Origin: Ruegeria atlantica
GTDB taxonomy: Bacteria > Pseudomonadota > Alphaproteobacteria > Rhodobacterales > Rhodobacteraceae
Length of the DNA: 64,000 nt
Assembly (NCBI RefSeq): GCF_013032455.1
Contig: NZ_WQCF01000002.1
Span: 496,001-560,000, forward strand
Direction: 5' to 3'
Shown here: one piece after another, positions 34,992 to 43,506 of the stretch
How the letters are laid out: each line of letters begins with the position of its first letter
How positions within the stretch are numbered: the first letter of the stretch is position 1
The notes under the pieces: generated by a model
Seen by the model: only the letters and a program-made list of their open reading frames with translations
The model's database searches: none
What the model was told of the DNA's origin: nothing
Program-made: the position numbers and the translations under genes

Positions 34992-36005
34992 TTGCAACCT
35001 AAAGACTGGACGCGGGTGCTCGCGCAATACCGTGTTGCCGATGCGAAGCGCAGTGTTTTTGAACTTGCGATCACAGTTGCTCCCTTATTTGCGCTATGGG
35101 CCCTAGCGTGGTTTGCGTTATCTTTTAGTGTCTGGATCGCAATACTACTGGCCATCCTGAATGCCGCGTTTCTGGTCCGTATCTTCATCATTATGCATGA
35201 TTGCGGTCATGGATCTTTCTTTAGAAGTCGCACTGTTTGCAATTGGACCGGTCGGGTTCTAGGTGTTCTTGCCCTGACACCCTATGACGTTTGGCGGCAA
35301 AGCCATGCGATTCACCACGCTTCAACCGGTAACCTTGATCGGCGTGGTATGGGTGACATCCCTACATTGACCACTGAAGAATACCTGAAGCGGAAGTGGT
35401 TCGGGCGTGCCGCTTATCGTCTGACCCGGAACCCCGTCTTCCTGTTCGGTGTTGCGCCGATCTATACGTTCTTTATTCAAAACCGTTTACCTCTTGGTTT
35501 CATGCGTTCGGGCTGGCTGTACTGGGCAAGTGCGATGGGAACAAACGCTGCAATTGCAGGGATATTGGCCCTAGTTTTTTGGGCCGGAGGCATTGAGGTA
35601 TTATCGTATGTTTTCCTACCAACCATGATTGTCGCATCATCGATTGGTGTTTGGCTTTTCTATATTCAACACCAGTTTGAACACACGACCTGGGAACGGG
35701 AAGAGGGGTGGAACCTACAGAACGCCGCATTCTATGGAAGTTCTCACTATGCCCTACCAGGCATCCTGCGGTGGTTCTCTGCTAACATCGGCGTACACCA
35801 TGTTCACCACCTTGCCAGCCGCATACCGTTTTACCGGCTAAACGAAGTTTTGCGTGACCATTCTGCGTTAGAAAATTGCCAGCGTATTACTCTATATGAG
35901 AGCTTTCATTGTGCACGATTGCATCTTTGGGATGAAAAAAGTCAACGTCTGCTGACATTTTCCGAGGCTTTGTCGAACGCCAATTCCAAAAGGCATTTAG
36001 TGTAG
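34992..36005 (+). CDS. Membrane fatty acid desaturase
   Basis: A 337-residue integral-membrane di-iron desaturase with the three histidine boxes HDCGH, HAIHH and HHVHH, in the usual spacing, between about four hydrophobic segments. It introduces double bonds into membrane acyl chains; regiospecificity cannot be read. The start is TTG 34992, with GGAG ten bases upstream; no ATG lies close. It ends 9 bp inside the convergent ParB-like gene. Confidence 0.9.
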   Translation: MQPKDWTRVLAQYRVADAKRSVFELAITVAPLFALWALAWFALSFSVWIAILLAILNAAFLVRIFIIMHDCGHGSFFRSRTVCNWTGRVLGVLALTPYDVWRQSHAIHHASTGNLDRRGMGDIPTLTTEEYLKRKWFGRAAYRLTRNPVFLFGVAPIYTFFIQNRLPLGFMRSGWLYWASAMGTNAAIAGILALVFWAGGIEVLSYVFLPTMIVASSIGVWLFYIQHQFEHTTWEREEGWNLQNAAFYGSSHYALPGILRWFSANIGVHHVHHLASRIPFYRLNEVLRDHSALENCQRITLYESFHCARLHLWDEKSQRLLTFSEALSNANSKRHLV

Positions 36006-36245
36006 TCTGGCGCGTACCAGATAGGCTTCGACCGTATCACCGCCCAGGGCGCGAATGGCCTCTAATCGGTGAAGGCCTTCAATCAGCACGAACCTCTTGT
36101 TGTCCGAGCGTATCTGGATCGGGGTCTTCTGGCCGTTCTTCAGGATATCTTCGGCCAGCGTCAGAACTTTTTGTTGATCAAGCGTTTTCGCCCGTTTCAC
36201 AGGTACATAGATCAGGTCGAGCGGATATGGTCTTTTCTCCAACAT
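35997..36245 (-). CDS. ParB/sulfiredoxin-like domain protein
   Basis: An 82-residue single-domain protein of the ParB N-terminal/sulfiredoxin-like fold. The phrase QKVLTLAEDILKNGQKTPIQ followed by RFVLIEGLHRLEAIRALG contains the conserved GxHR box that binds nucleotide. It lacks the helix-turn-helix of partition ParB, so a chromosome-segregation role is unlikely. Short stand-alone members of this fold occur on islands and may act as nucleotide-dependent switches or nucleases. It is the last gene of a small minus-strand cluster. Confidence 0.82.
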   Translation of the reverse strand: MLEKRPYPLDLIYVPVKRAKTLDQQKVLTLAEDILKNGQKTPIQIRSDNKRFVLIEGLHRLEAIRALGGDTVEAYLVRARLH

Positions 36246-36319
36246 AAGCTACGTGAGCAACCTTTCGTGCAATTGTTCCGGTTCAGAGTTCGTTGCAAAA
36301 GCGGGGGCTGGAACGTGCG

Positions 36320-37009
36320 TCATAGAACCGAACGAACAGCGTCGCGCAGTTCCTGATGCATAACCCAAGTGGCTGGCTCATCGTCACTTTCGATGTGAGA
36401 AAACGCCAGGACCTGAGCGGCGCCATCATTCTGCACCGATCCGGCTTCGGGTAGGTCCAGTTCCAGATATTCTGCGATTAATAGTCCGATTTTCTTAAAA
36501 ACCTTGATGGAGGCCTCGCGCGATTTGTAACCGGCTGCCTGAGACAAGTGACCAATGGTCAGACCGTCCTTGCCTGCGATTGTAAGTGCTTTGAGCATTG
36601 TGACCTGCGCAGGGGTGAGCCTGATCTGTCGCAATGCCTCGGCATATTCTCTTTCACTGGGAACGAGGGTGCCGGAGTTTCTCTCCAAACGGCGTTGACC
36701 GCTACGTTTCCTGTCTCGTTCACCGAGAATTTCTTTTAATGCTTCGATGGCCAATGCTGGTGTTTCGCCGACTGCATCAGCAATCATTGTCTGCGTTTTA
36801 GCCGGTGGCTTGGGGAATGCGCGCGCAACGCTGTTACCGCTCAGGATGCCGGCCTTAATCAAGTACTTTCCAAATTCTTCTTCAATCACTCCTGCTACGT
36901 CAGCGTTCCGCGACTCACGAACACTGCGATCCTGAAATGCTCTTTGTTCCAGACCACGAGCTGACATCTTTGAACCGTGAAGGGTTACTTGAGGGGCATT
37001 TTTGCGCAT
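36320..37009 (-). CDS. Hypothetical protein with possible winged-helix region
   Basis: A 229-residue soluble protein of no family I recognise. The N-terminal part is basic, with SKMSARGLEQRAFQDRSVRE. The middle (residues ~135-175) reads LTPAQVTMLKALTIAGKDG followed by LTIGHLSQAAGYKSREASIK, which looks like a winged helix. A regulatory role is a guess from that. Its ATG overlaps the stop of the 45-residue gene by one base (TGATG), so the two are coupled. Confidence 0.65.
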   Translation of the reverse strand: MRKNAPQVTLHGSKMSARGLEQRAFQDRSVRESRNADVAGVIEEEFGKYLIKAGILSGNSVARAFPKPPAKTQTMIADAVGETPALAIEALKEILGERDRKRSGQRRLERNSGTLVPSEREYAEALRQIRLTPAQVTMLKALTIAGKDGLTIGHLSQAAGYKSREASIKVFKKIGLLIAEYLELDLPEAGSVQNDGAAQVLAFSHIESDDEPATWVMHQELRDAVRSVL

Positions 37010-37146
37010 CAGAGAAACACCACCGCAATTATGGCCGCAACAAACACCGCTAATGCGATAAACATCTTCACTCTATAGGACCAGCGATGTGCCCTTTCGG
37101 CTTTGAGCATTTTGGCAAGGTTTTCGTCAATCGAGTTATGGTTCAC
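37009..37146 (-). CDS. Small single-pass membrane protein, 45 residues
   Basis: GTG 37146, with GGAAGGA eight bases upstream, opens a 45-codon frame ending at 37009 with TGA. The product MNHNSIDENLAKMLKAERAH is followed by a basic patch (RWSYRVK) and one hydrophobic helix (FIALAVFVAAIIAVVFL). A good ribosome site, a one-base overlap with the next gene and a clean amphipathic-plus-membrane layout support it as real. Function unknown. Confidence 0.7.
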   Translation of the reverse strand: MNHNSIDENLAKMLKAERAHRWSYRVKMFIALAVFVAAIIAVVFL

Positions 37147-37192
37147 GGCTTGGTCCTTCCGGAATTGTCAGGCGGTATTGATTTCCATCAAC

Positions 37193-37981
37193 CTATTGTC
37201 GCGGCACATTTTCGGTGCACTTATCGTTCTGTCGTGTGAACGGCCGATTGCATTCCCAACCATCACCTCTTCGATTTAAGTGAGCATTTGAAGGGACAAG
37301 GATCGCAACGCACCTGTCCCGGTTTGCGCGAAAACCACGTTCACATTTCCATCCAGAGTAGGTTTCAGGCGCAAGGTATGCATGCTGTGGAACGGCCACA
37401 GGCTCACAGCCGCTCTCCGCTGCCCTGTACCCTCTGAGGCATACCCACCCATCCGAGCTTCTTTTGTCGCTCAGACGACCGTTTTTTGGAACTTCTATTG
37501 CAACACATGTTTGGCTTTCCTTACGAAATCCCCAGTTGCAGTGTATTTCCTGTGCGCCAAACCGGGTTCCGACGTACCCATTTTGAGGCGCTATCAATTC
37601 TTCGCATCTTTCACCGACTTGTCGGAAGAGCCGATTGCACTCCCATCGATCTCCGGTCGATGCAAGATATGCGTTTTTAGGAACTTCTATTTCCTCACAA
37701 AAATCTCCAACACGCTTGAATCCATGGTTGCATACCCAACCTGGACCATAGGAACTGCCGGTCAAATGCGCATTTTCAGGTGCGTTTGCTCTTTGACACG
37801 ATCCGTTCTTGTTTTCGAAGCCTTCGTCACAGACCGATCCATCAGCATTGCCTGCGACTTGGGCGGGAAGCTGCGTTCCGGAGAGCAACACCAAGAGTGT
37901 CGGGATCAAACAAAGAACGCGGCGCGAAAACACGATGAGTGACTGATTGAAACGGAGCCTGAGACCTGATCTATCCGGCAT
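37193..37981 (-). CDS. Secreted Cys-repeat protein
   Basis: A 262-residue exported protein: N-terminal hydrophobic leader (VLCLIPTLLVLLSGTQLPAQVA), then six tandem units of about 37-40 residues. Each unit follows the pattern WxC-x2-GF/xF-x5-C-x3-VPxNAxL, for example WVCNHGFKRVGDFCEEIEVP and WKCERGFRANRDRCVAILVP. Each unit has two cysteines, probably paired, and ends in a VPxNA/GxL turn. The repeat resembles short EGF-like or tetratricopeptide-linked Cys motifs of marine bacteria, but I do not know a family. It heads a three- or four-gene minus-strand cluster with the 45-residue protein, the winged-helix-like protein and possibly the ParB-like one. Confidence 0.75.
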   Translation of the reverse strand: MPDRSGLRLRFNQSLIVFSRRVLCLIPTLLVLLSGTQLPAQVAGNADGSVCDEGFENKNGSCQRANAPENAHLTGSSYGPGWVCNHGFKRVGDFCEEIEVPKNAYLASTGDRWECNRLFRQVGERCEELIAPQNGYVGTRFGAQEIHCNWGFRKESQTCVAIEVPKNGRLSDKRSSDGWVCLRGYRAAESGCEPVAVPQHAYLAPETYSGWKCERGFRANRDRCVAILVPSNAHLNRRGDGWECNRPFTRQNDKCTENVPRQ

Positions 37982-38592
37982 CGGGCACGCGATTTATAAG
38001 CCATGTTCTGTTCATACGGCGCCTTCATTGATGGGTCACGCGATAACTGGAGCATGTCAGGTGACAGTTGCGAATGCTTGCGAGGAACGAGCTCAACGCG
38101 AAGACCCCAGCGCGACCCGTTCCTATGCTGGGGCACATGCTACAGTTAGTCTGAAGGCCATTGGATCATCGAAGCCGGCAGCATCGCGACGACGAGTAAT
38201 TTTCACCAATGCACGTTTGTGGTCCTTTGCCAGAATAGAGTCAAGGAAGTTTCCCTCGTCGCAACGCTAGTACTGCTAAGGCAGGTGTTTGTGAAACAAG
38301 CACGTGACCAAGTAGCCTGGTGAACCGCCGAAAGAAGTTACTTGGCATTAATCTGTTGTTGTAGGGATTTGGGGGCGGAGCAGCAGCGAATGGCAGCTTA
38401 AGTCCGCGTCTCTCTTGTCGAGCCTGAGTGCGGCGACAGAGCGGTACGTGATCAAGGTTTCCTCGTGGCTATGAATGACTGGCCTGACGTCATCAGCAGC
38501 AACGCATCGACATTCGTGCCGCTCCTGTGAACTGATGCTGCGCAAGCACTCGCGGCGCGAGCAAATGGTTGATCTGCTACGCTTCTCGGGAA

Positions 38593-38640
38593 TTGCAAAG
38601 TCTAATTGCGAATGTCCGTTTTGGGCTGCGAGCGGTCATT
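38593..38640 (+). repeat. Dispersed repeat family, copy A
   Basis: A 48-bp unit with TTGCAAAGTCTAATTGCG followed by AATGTCCGTTTTGGGCTGCG and GCGGTCATT. Close copies occur at 43332 and 44438, and weaker ones at 38692 and 41883. Confidence 0.75.
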
Positions 38641-38691
38641 TTCGTTCGGCATCCGACGGCAGCATTGTCCGCTTGTCGGGATTTGCAAAGT

Positions 38692-38723
38692 TCAGTTTGG
38701 AATGTCCGGCTAGGGCTGCCTCC
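38692..38723 (+). repeat. Dispersed repeat family, copy B
   Basis: Degenerate copy: TTTGCAAAGTTCAG, then GGAATGTCCGGCTAGGGC and TGCCTCC, about 100 bp after copy A. Confidence 0.55.
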
Positions 38724-38827
38724 AGACATAGGCACGGGAACCAGCGAAGGTCGACTGCGAGCCCAAAGTGGACAACGAAAAGATGGCCAATCGGTATAGG
38801 GTTTCTATTGCGGTTTCCTATCAGCGG

Positions 38828-39685
38828 CTACTCTATTGCGTTTTGAAATGTTGCGGTAAGCCGTTTGTTCAAACCGTAATGAGGTTCGGCTGAAGAACCG
38901 TAGTGCAACTCAGCCAAAGCAGCGATGTCATTGAAAATGACTACGGAGCCGCCTTCTTCATTCGCGTAAACCAATAGTTTTTGGCAAAAGGCATCCAAAC
39001 CAATTGCCGGAAAGCCCGCCATAGCCACGCCACCGGGTGCTGGTCCGCCGAACAGTAAGAGTACCGCCTCCGGCAGGTCCACCCCCAGTTGGGACGCTTC
39101 GGTCGCAAAATCGATTTCACCGAACCAGACAGTATCGTCCTGCCCCATGACAGCTGTCCTGAGACGTTCGACTGCCTCTGGTACGCTGAGCAGAGTTTGC
39201 AGTTCGATGATCCCGTAGTCGGCAAACAATCCGTTGGTCGGCGCTGGTGTTGCATCCAAGTCGTTTAGAACTTCGAGCATCTTGCTCTGAAACGCACTCA
39301 ACGAAGAAGCGTCCGTGAGCCCATGCCGGACTTTGAGAAATTGAGAGTCTGTGTAGGCGATCTGTGGACGACCATCCTGATCGAAGGAAAGAACGCGAAA
39401 AGGAAGGTCCAGACCTGCTCGCACGTTCTCTTTCAGAATGGGCGTGTTTATCTCTGGATCAGAGAAAAGGAGCACACGAGACGCTGGCATTTCTACTCCT
39501 TCGGCTTTGGCCAGTCGCGCGTGATCTATCGATGCGATTGGCGTAGCTCCCGCTTCTTCAACGGCAGTCTCAAGCACTAAGAAGTTTTCGTCCACCGCAC
39601 TCTGGGCAGATGACGATTGTGCAAGAACCGATGTCGAAATTGATGAAGTTGCAATCATGGAGAGAACAAAGAAAAACCACAGCAT
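38828..39685 (-). CDS. DUF302 domain protein, exported
   Basis: A 285-residue protein with a signal peptide (MLWFFFVLSMIATSSIST to VLAQ). It has one clear DUF302 unit (IDHARLAKAEGVEMPASRVL through LPFRVLSFDQDG) and a second, more diverged one (IDFATEASQLGVDLPEAVLL). DUF302 proteins are small dimeric proteins of unknown function, often linked with membrane or redox genes. ATG 39685 has AGGAAGTG upstream. It is 16 bp after the DUF4345 gene and forms an operon with it and the sulfatase. Confidence 0.82.
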   Translation of the reverse strand: MLWFFFVLSMIATSSISTSVLAQSSSAQSAVDENFLVLETAVEEAGATPIASIDHARLAKAEGVEMPASRVLLFSDPEINTPILKENVRAGLDLPFRVLSFDQDGRPQIAYTDSQFLKVRHGLTDASSLSAFQSKMLEVLNDLDATPAPTNGLFADYGIIELQTLLSVPEAVERLRTAVMGQDDTVWFGEIDFATEASQLGVDLPEAVLLLFGGPAPGGVAMAGFPAIGLDAFCQKLLVYANEEGGSVVIFNDIAALAELHYGSSAEPHYGLNKRLTATFQNAIE

Positions 39686-39701
39686 CTTATCACTTCCTGT
39701 T

Positions 39702-40076
39702 TCATCGTGCTTTTTTCAGTGAAACCGCCGCCAGAGCTGCAAAAGCTATCTCGGCCGCAAGATAAAAGAGAAGTATCCCGTTCGGAACTCCATCGATAAG
39801 AATGCTTAGTATGCGTCCAACGGCCAGTCCCGACATAAACAAAAAAAGAACCCAAAGCGCCGGTCGTTGTAGATCTGGTTTCACCACGGCCGCTAACCAA
39901 AACAAAGCGTTTGCCAGGTAAAGTCCCATAATCGCACGGAAGACATGCGTCTGGTTCGTTCCTTCCACCGAAAATCCCAGCAAAACTGGGATCGAACTGC
40001 TTGGCATCAGACCGTATGATAACGCGATTGGCATGAGACCGACGGCAGCAAGCAGAAGGACCAATCTAGCACTCAT
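39702..40076 (-). CDS. DUF4345-like small membrane protein
   Basis: A 124-residue protein with four hydrophobic segments: LVLLLAAVGLMPIALSYGLM, FRAIMGLYLANALFWLAAV, ALWVLFLFMSGLAVGRILSI and GILLFYLAAEIAFAALAAVS. The pattern fits the DUF4345 family. ATG 40076 is preceded by AAGGAG. Longer in-frame starts overlap the sulfatase and lack support. Function unknown. Confidence 0.8.
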   Translation of the reverse strand: MSARLVLLLAAVGLMPIALSYGLMPSSSIPVLLGFSVEGTNQTHVFRAIMGLYLANALFWLAAVVKPDLQRPALWVLFLFMSGLAVGRILSILIDGVPNGILLFYLAAEIAFAALAAVSLKKAR

Positions 40077-40203
40077 GGAGGACTCCTTCTCGTAGAGGTT
40101 TCGCTTTTTTGCGAAATTCCTAGTCGGTTTTTTGGGGCATCCGAAGTTCCGAACCGGATGCCCACGCTGCGGTGAGAAAGGCGAATTGCAAGCCTCGCTT
40201 CTT

Positions 40204-41766
40204 CTACTGAGAGATGCCGCCTTCGGTTGATGTCTGTTCTTCAACATGGTCTTGATTGGCTACCGGCTTTCCCCGCGGAGGGAACTCCTCGAAGGTAGCG
40301 AGATGCGCCTGCACTAGTCGGGCGGCTGGACCGAATGCCCACATTTTCTCGCCCATCCAGCGGACGTACATCCCGCTTTCCTCCGCAGCTTTCTCGTAAG
40401 GATCGCGGCGAAGGTTGAAAAGCAGCGGGGCGACCAACTCTTCCTTCGGGCCTGACCAGCCGTGGTTTTGAACGACAAAGTGCGCTTTCCAATCGTTGTA
40501 GCGTACGGCTTGGAGATCCGTACCCTGATAATAAATCAGCTCGCGGCGATTGCTCTCTGCATCCTCACCCGTCAGGTAAGATAGTTGATTGTAGCCATCG
40601 AGGTGTACTTTGTACCCTTCATAACCCTCTAAGAGTTTTTCTCTTAGGTCTGTGGGGCCTCCCGCCGCGGCTACAAGTGTTGGCATCCAATCCATGCCGC
40701 TGAAGATACCGTTCAAAACCTGTCCTTCAGGGATTTTTCCAGGCCAGCGAATAATCGCAGGAACCCTAAAGCCACCTTCCCAGGTAGTACCCTTTTCCCC
40801 ATGAAACGGTGTCGTACCTCCATCGGGCCACGTCAGTGTTTCCGGGCCATTGTCGGCGGTGAACATCACTATGGTATTATCGGCAACTCCCAGATCCTCA
40901 AGGTGGCTGAGAACGTTACCAACGTTGTTGTCCAACTCCTTCATGACAACATCCTGAAGTCCGCGCCCATTGCCCAACATATCTTCGTATTCGGGGCTGA
41001 GGTGAGTCCAGACGTGTGCACGGGCTGGAGCCATCCAGACAAAAAACGGAGTGTCCGACTCTACTGCACGAGAAATGAAGTCCTTCGTGTAAGATGTCAC
41101 TTCGTCATCCAAAGTCTTTTGGCGCTCAGGAGGCGCAGGCCCGTCATCAATAATGCGCTGCTTCCCGACTTTTCCAAATCGCGGGTCGACTGTTTCGTCT
41201 ACTTCCTCTGTTGCAAATGAATGAATGATGTTGCGAGGCGCAAATTGCGCGTTGAATTCTGGGTCGTCTGGCCAATCCGGATCAGACGTATATTCCATAG
41301 CATTCAGGTGGTAGAGCCAACCCCAATACTCGTCGAAACCTTTTGTAGTCGGTAGGAACTCATTGAGGTCGCCTAGGTGGTTTTTTCCAAACTGCCCCGT
41401 CGTATACCCCAACTTTTTCAGGAACATCGGAAGCGTTGGGTCATCTGGGTTTAAACCTATCGGATCACCCGGCAGTCCAACCGTGTGCATACCAGTCCGT
41501 ATTGGCAATTGTCCGGTCATGAAAGCTGATCGACCGGCAGTACAACTTGGCTCGGCATAATAATCTGTGAGACGAGCACCCTCTGACGAGAGACGATCCA
41601 AGTTCGGCGTCTCGATGCTTTTGACACCTCCGTGGTAAACGCCGACGCTCGCCCAACCTACGTCATCTGCCATGATGACAAGAATGTTGGGCGGGGTATG
41701 TTCGTCGGCCCAAGCTCCAGTGAAAGCAAAGCAGACGGCACCCGTTACTGAGATAAGCTTGTTCAT
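40204..41766 (-). CDS. Secreted sulfatase, formylglycine type
   Basis: A 520-residue arylsulfatase-family protein. It has a signal peptide (MNKLISVTGAVCFAFTGAWA), metal-binding ILVIMADDVG, and the formylglycine signature with Cys75 in PSCTAGRSAFMTG (CxAxR form). Also seen: QFGKNHLGD, FTADNGPETL and the C-terminal RRDPYEKA. The Cys must be oxidised by a formylglycine-generating enzyme, which is not in this window. Substrates of this arylsulfatase-A-like group are usually sulfated organics; marine polysaccharides are possible. ATG 41766 has GGGAGG upstream. It leads the sulfatase-DUF4345-DUF302 unit. Confidence 0.92.
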   Translation of the reverse strand: MNKLISVTGAVCFAFTGAWADEHTPPNILVIMADDVGWASVGVYHGGVKSIETPNLDRLSSEGARLTDYYAEPSCTAGRSAFMTGQLPIRTGMHTVGLPGDPIGLNPDDPTLPMFLKKLGYTTGQFGKNHLGDLNEFLPTTKGFDEYWGWLYHLNAMEYTSDPDWPDDPEFNAQFAPRNIIHSFATEEVDETVDPRFGKVGKQRIIDDGPAPPERQKTLDDEVTSYTKDFISRAVESDTPFFVWMAPARAHVWTHLSPEYEDMLGNGRGLQDVVMKELDNNVGNVLSHLEDLGVADNTIVMFTADNGPETLTWPDGGTTPFHGEKGTTWEGGFRVPAIIRWPGKIPEGQVLNGIFSGMDWMPTLVAAAGGPTDLREKLLEGYEGYKVHLDGYNQLSYLTGEDAESNRRELIYYQGTDLQAVRYNDWKAHFVVQNHGWSGPKEELVAPLLFNLRRDPYEKAAEESGMYVRWMGEKMWAFGPAARLVQAHLATFEEFPPRGKPVANQDHVEEQTSTEGGISQ

Positions 41767-42080
41767 TAAGACCTCCCGGCTTGGTACTACTTACCAACCA
41801 TAGGAAAAACATCGGCTTAGAGGAACGGTCTGATTTGTTAACTTTTTGGGCTTAGCACCTTGGTGCAAGAAATTTCTTCGGCCGCAAAGTCCGCATCTCA
41901 GAGGGTGTAAAGCTCATAGTGAAGGTCCGCTTCGGGCTGCCTCCAGTCACTAGTGCGAACAGTGGTGAACGCGGCTTCGAGCCTAGCGCCGGTAATTCGC
42001 TGGAGCGGTAAACCCTCCATTCCGAAGTTTTGTTGGGCCGCAGCCAGCGGTGATGCCGCCACGGCCCACGTGGTAAAACG
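41767..42080. other. Spacer with degenerate repeat
   Basis: About 310 bp between the sulfatase and the choloylglycine-hydrolase-family gene. It holds a weak copy of the dispersed repeat at about 41883-41946 (GCAAAGTCCGC, then GGTCCGCTTCGGGCTGCC). No gene seen. Confidence 0.5.
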
Positions 42081-43202
42081 TCAGTTCGTTGGGGTCACAT
42101 CGACTAACGTTGGTTCGCGATCACCGCTGGTTTCAAAGACGATCATCTCGTCTCCCATAGCTCCGAAGTCAATCTGCTTCATATCGACCATATGCACCGT
42201 TCTGTCGTACATCGTGTGATAGTAGTAGACGAGGTTGAGGGAGTCCGCAGCGGTCGTGATCTGAGTTGCGCTGTAAAGCAGGTCGTCCGACTGCACATCG
42301 TCTTGAGCGCCCTCCGCTGCATCGGCCGGAATGTTGAAATTATCCAGAATGCGAAACGCCTCGCGCACGGTGTCATAGCCACCTTGCGTCTCCCGCGCCG
42401 TCTGAGAAAAGGCGACTGCGCGGACGAACCGGGATGGGGGTGTGAAGTCGCCTGGCAGCCCTATCATTCCACTCCCAGCGCCAAGGGGCGCGAAAGTAAC
42501 GCCACTTGCCTCAACTTCCGGAAGCCCAAGGGCCGACAGGTTTACGTAGTTGTTAAGGTTCGTCATGTGCCAATCGTAGTTTGGCGAATTGGTGATCACG
42601 CCAAGCGGAGCATCGAAAATCGTCAGTTCACCGTCAATGTACTCGACAACGATCCTTCCGCCGAACCGGTCAGCAACCAACATATGAAATGGGAAGGGAA
42701 ATCCGAGAGTCTCATCTACGACCCCGACAACACGGACATTCGCCAACCCGGTGGCAGCCTCTTCAACTGTCTCAAATTGGGAAAGGACATAGCTGGCTAG
42801 CAAATCGCCGGGAATCGTGTTGCCGGAAAGGTCAGGGTCGTACTCCTGATACTCGGTGAAGCCGGGCAGATAAAACAACCCGGCGGTCAACCCAGCTTCG
42901 TTGATGCCATCTGCGGGAGCCCCATGATCCAACATGCTGATACCGACCATTCCAAATCGGCCGGTCCAGTTTGCTCCGTCTCGCTCATCTGGCATTTCGC
43001 CTGCGGTATAAGTGAAACCTCGCGGAATAATGTTGATCTTTGTCTCAAGATCGAACGGCCCCCATTCGGCGGTCCTTGCGCGAACGATGCTTCCATCCTG
43101 CCCTGTCAACATGATGCCAGTGCATCCCCAGGCCATCGATACTGAAGCCACAAAGGCTATGGTCGCTTTTGGTAATATCCGAAATAGCTCGATATGACGC
43201 AT
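42081..43202 (-). CDS. Choloylglycine hydrolase-family (Ntn) protein
   Basis: A 373-residue linear-amide C-N hydrolase. ATG 43202 (GGAG eight bases upstream) gives a signal peptide, LPKATIAFVASVSMAWG, directly followed by Cys in GCTGIMLTGQDG. This is the N-terminal nucleophile of penicillin V acylase and bile-salt hydrolase enzymes. Further marks are RTAEWGP, GMVGISMLDHGAPADGINEA and GVITNSPNYDWHMTNLNNY. An export-type enzyme such as an acyl-homoserine-lactone acylase-like amidase is possible, but the substrate is unproven. Convergent or neighbouring genes give no clear pathway. Confidence 0.88.
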   Translation of the reverse strand: MRHIELFRILPKATIAFVASVSMAWGCTGIMLTGQDGSIVRARTAEWGPFDLETKINIIPRGFTYTAGEMPDERDGANWTGRFGMVGISMLDHGAPADGINEAGLTAGLFYLPGFTEYQEYDPDLSGNTIPGDLLASYVLSQFETVEEAATGLANVRVVGVVDETLGFPFPFHMLVADRFGGRIVVEYIDGELTIFDAPLGVITNSPNYDWHMTNLNNYVNLSALGLPEVEASGVTFAPLGAGSGMIGLPGDFTPPSRFVRAVAFSQTARETQGGYDTVREAFRILDNFNIPADAAEGAQDDVQSDDLLYSATQITTAADSLNLVYYYHTMYDRTVHMVDMKQIDFGAMGDEMIVFETSGDREPTLVDVTPTN

Positions 43203-43506
43203 GGTCGTACTCCAATTGGACTGATCTGATCTCATGAACTCGCTCGACCAAGCTACCACACCGGTTCTCAAGTTGAATGAAGTTTGCATGATCTTCAAAT
43301 AGGCAAGAAAGTCCGCCTATTCCTTCCGTCGGACTTTGCAAAGTCCGACTCTGAATGTCTGGTTTGGGCTGCGAGCAGTCAATCATGCTCATCGTAGGGA
43401 ACGGCAATTCTGAGTCACAAAGCGGGCTCAAGCTGGAGCGCGTGTTAGACGACCGCTGAATTCGGAAAAATTGCCCGCCCGACTTTCATTGATTAGGCTG
43501 TTCAAA
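43203..43506. other. Spacer with dispersed repeat
   Basis: 300 bp between divergent genes. It contains GGACTTTGCAAAGTCC at 43331-43346, a perfect 16-bp palindrome that begins the dispersed repeat. Confidence 0.5.
43332..43384 (+). repeat. Dispersed repeat family, copy C
   Basis: GACTTTGCAAAGTCCGACTC followed by GAATGTCTGGTTTGGGCTGC and GAGCAGTCAAT, very like copy A (38593), and lying in the spacer of another island gene pair. Confidence 0.7.

Larger units (their letters stand above)
37982..38827. other. 845-bp gene-free, repeat-rich spacer
   Basis: There is no supported gene. The plus frame 38475-38846 is only the read-through of two dispersed repeat copies (38593 and 38692). Composition is mixed, and the stretch looks like decayed or recombined DNA between two gene clusters of the island. 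Confidence 0.55.

Noticed and set aside
35997..36245. Plasmid partition ParB
   Set aside because: Only the N-terminal nucleotide-binding-like fold is present; no helix-turn-helix, parA or parS-like site nearby.
38475..38846. 123-residue frame in the repeat-rich spacer
   Set aside because: It is the translation of dispersed repeat copies A and B, not a conserved protein.
40135..40163. Hairpin GGGCATCCG / CGGATGCCC between the sulfatase and DUF4345 genes as terminator
   Set aside because: On the coding (minus) strand it is followed by A residues rather than T. It may be an attenuator or chance.
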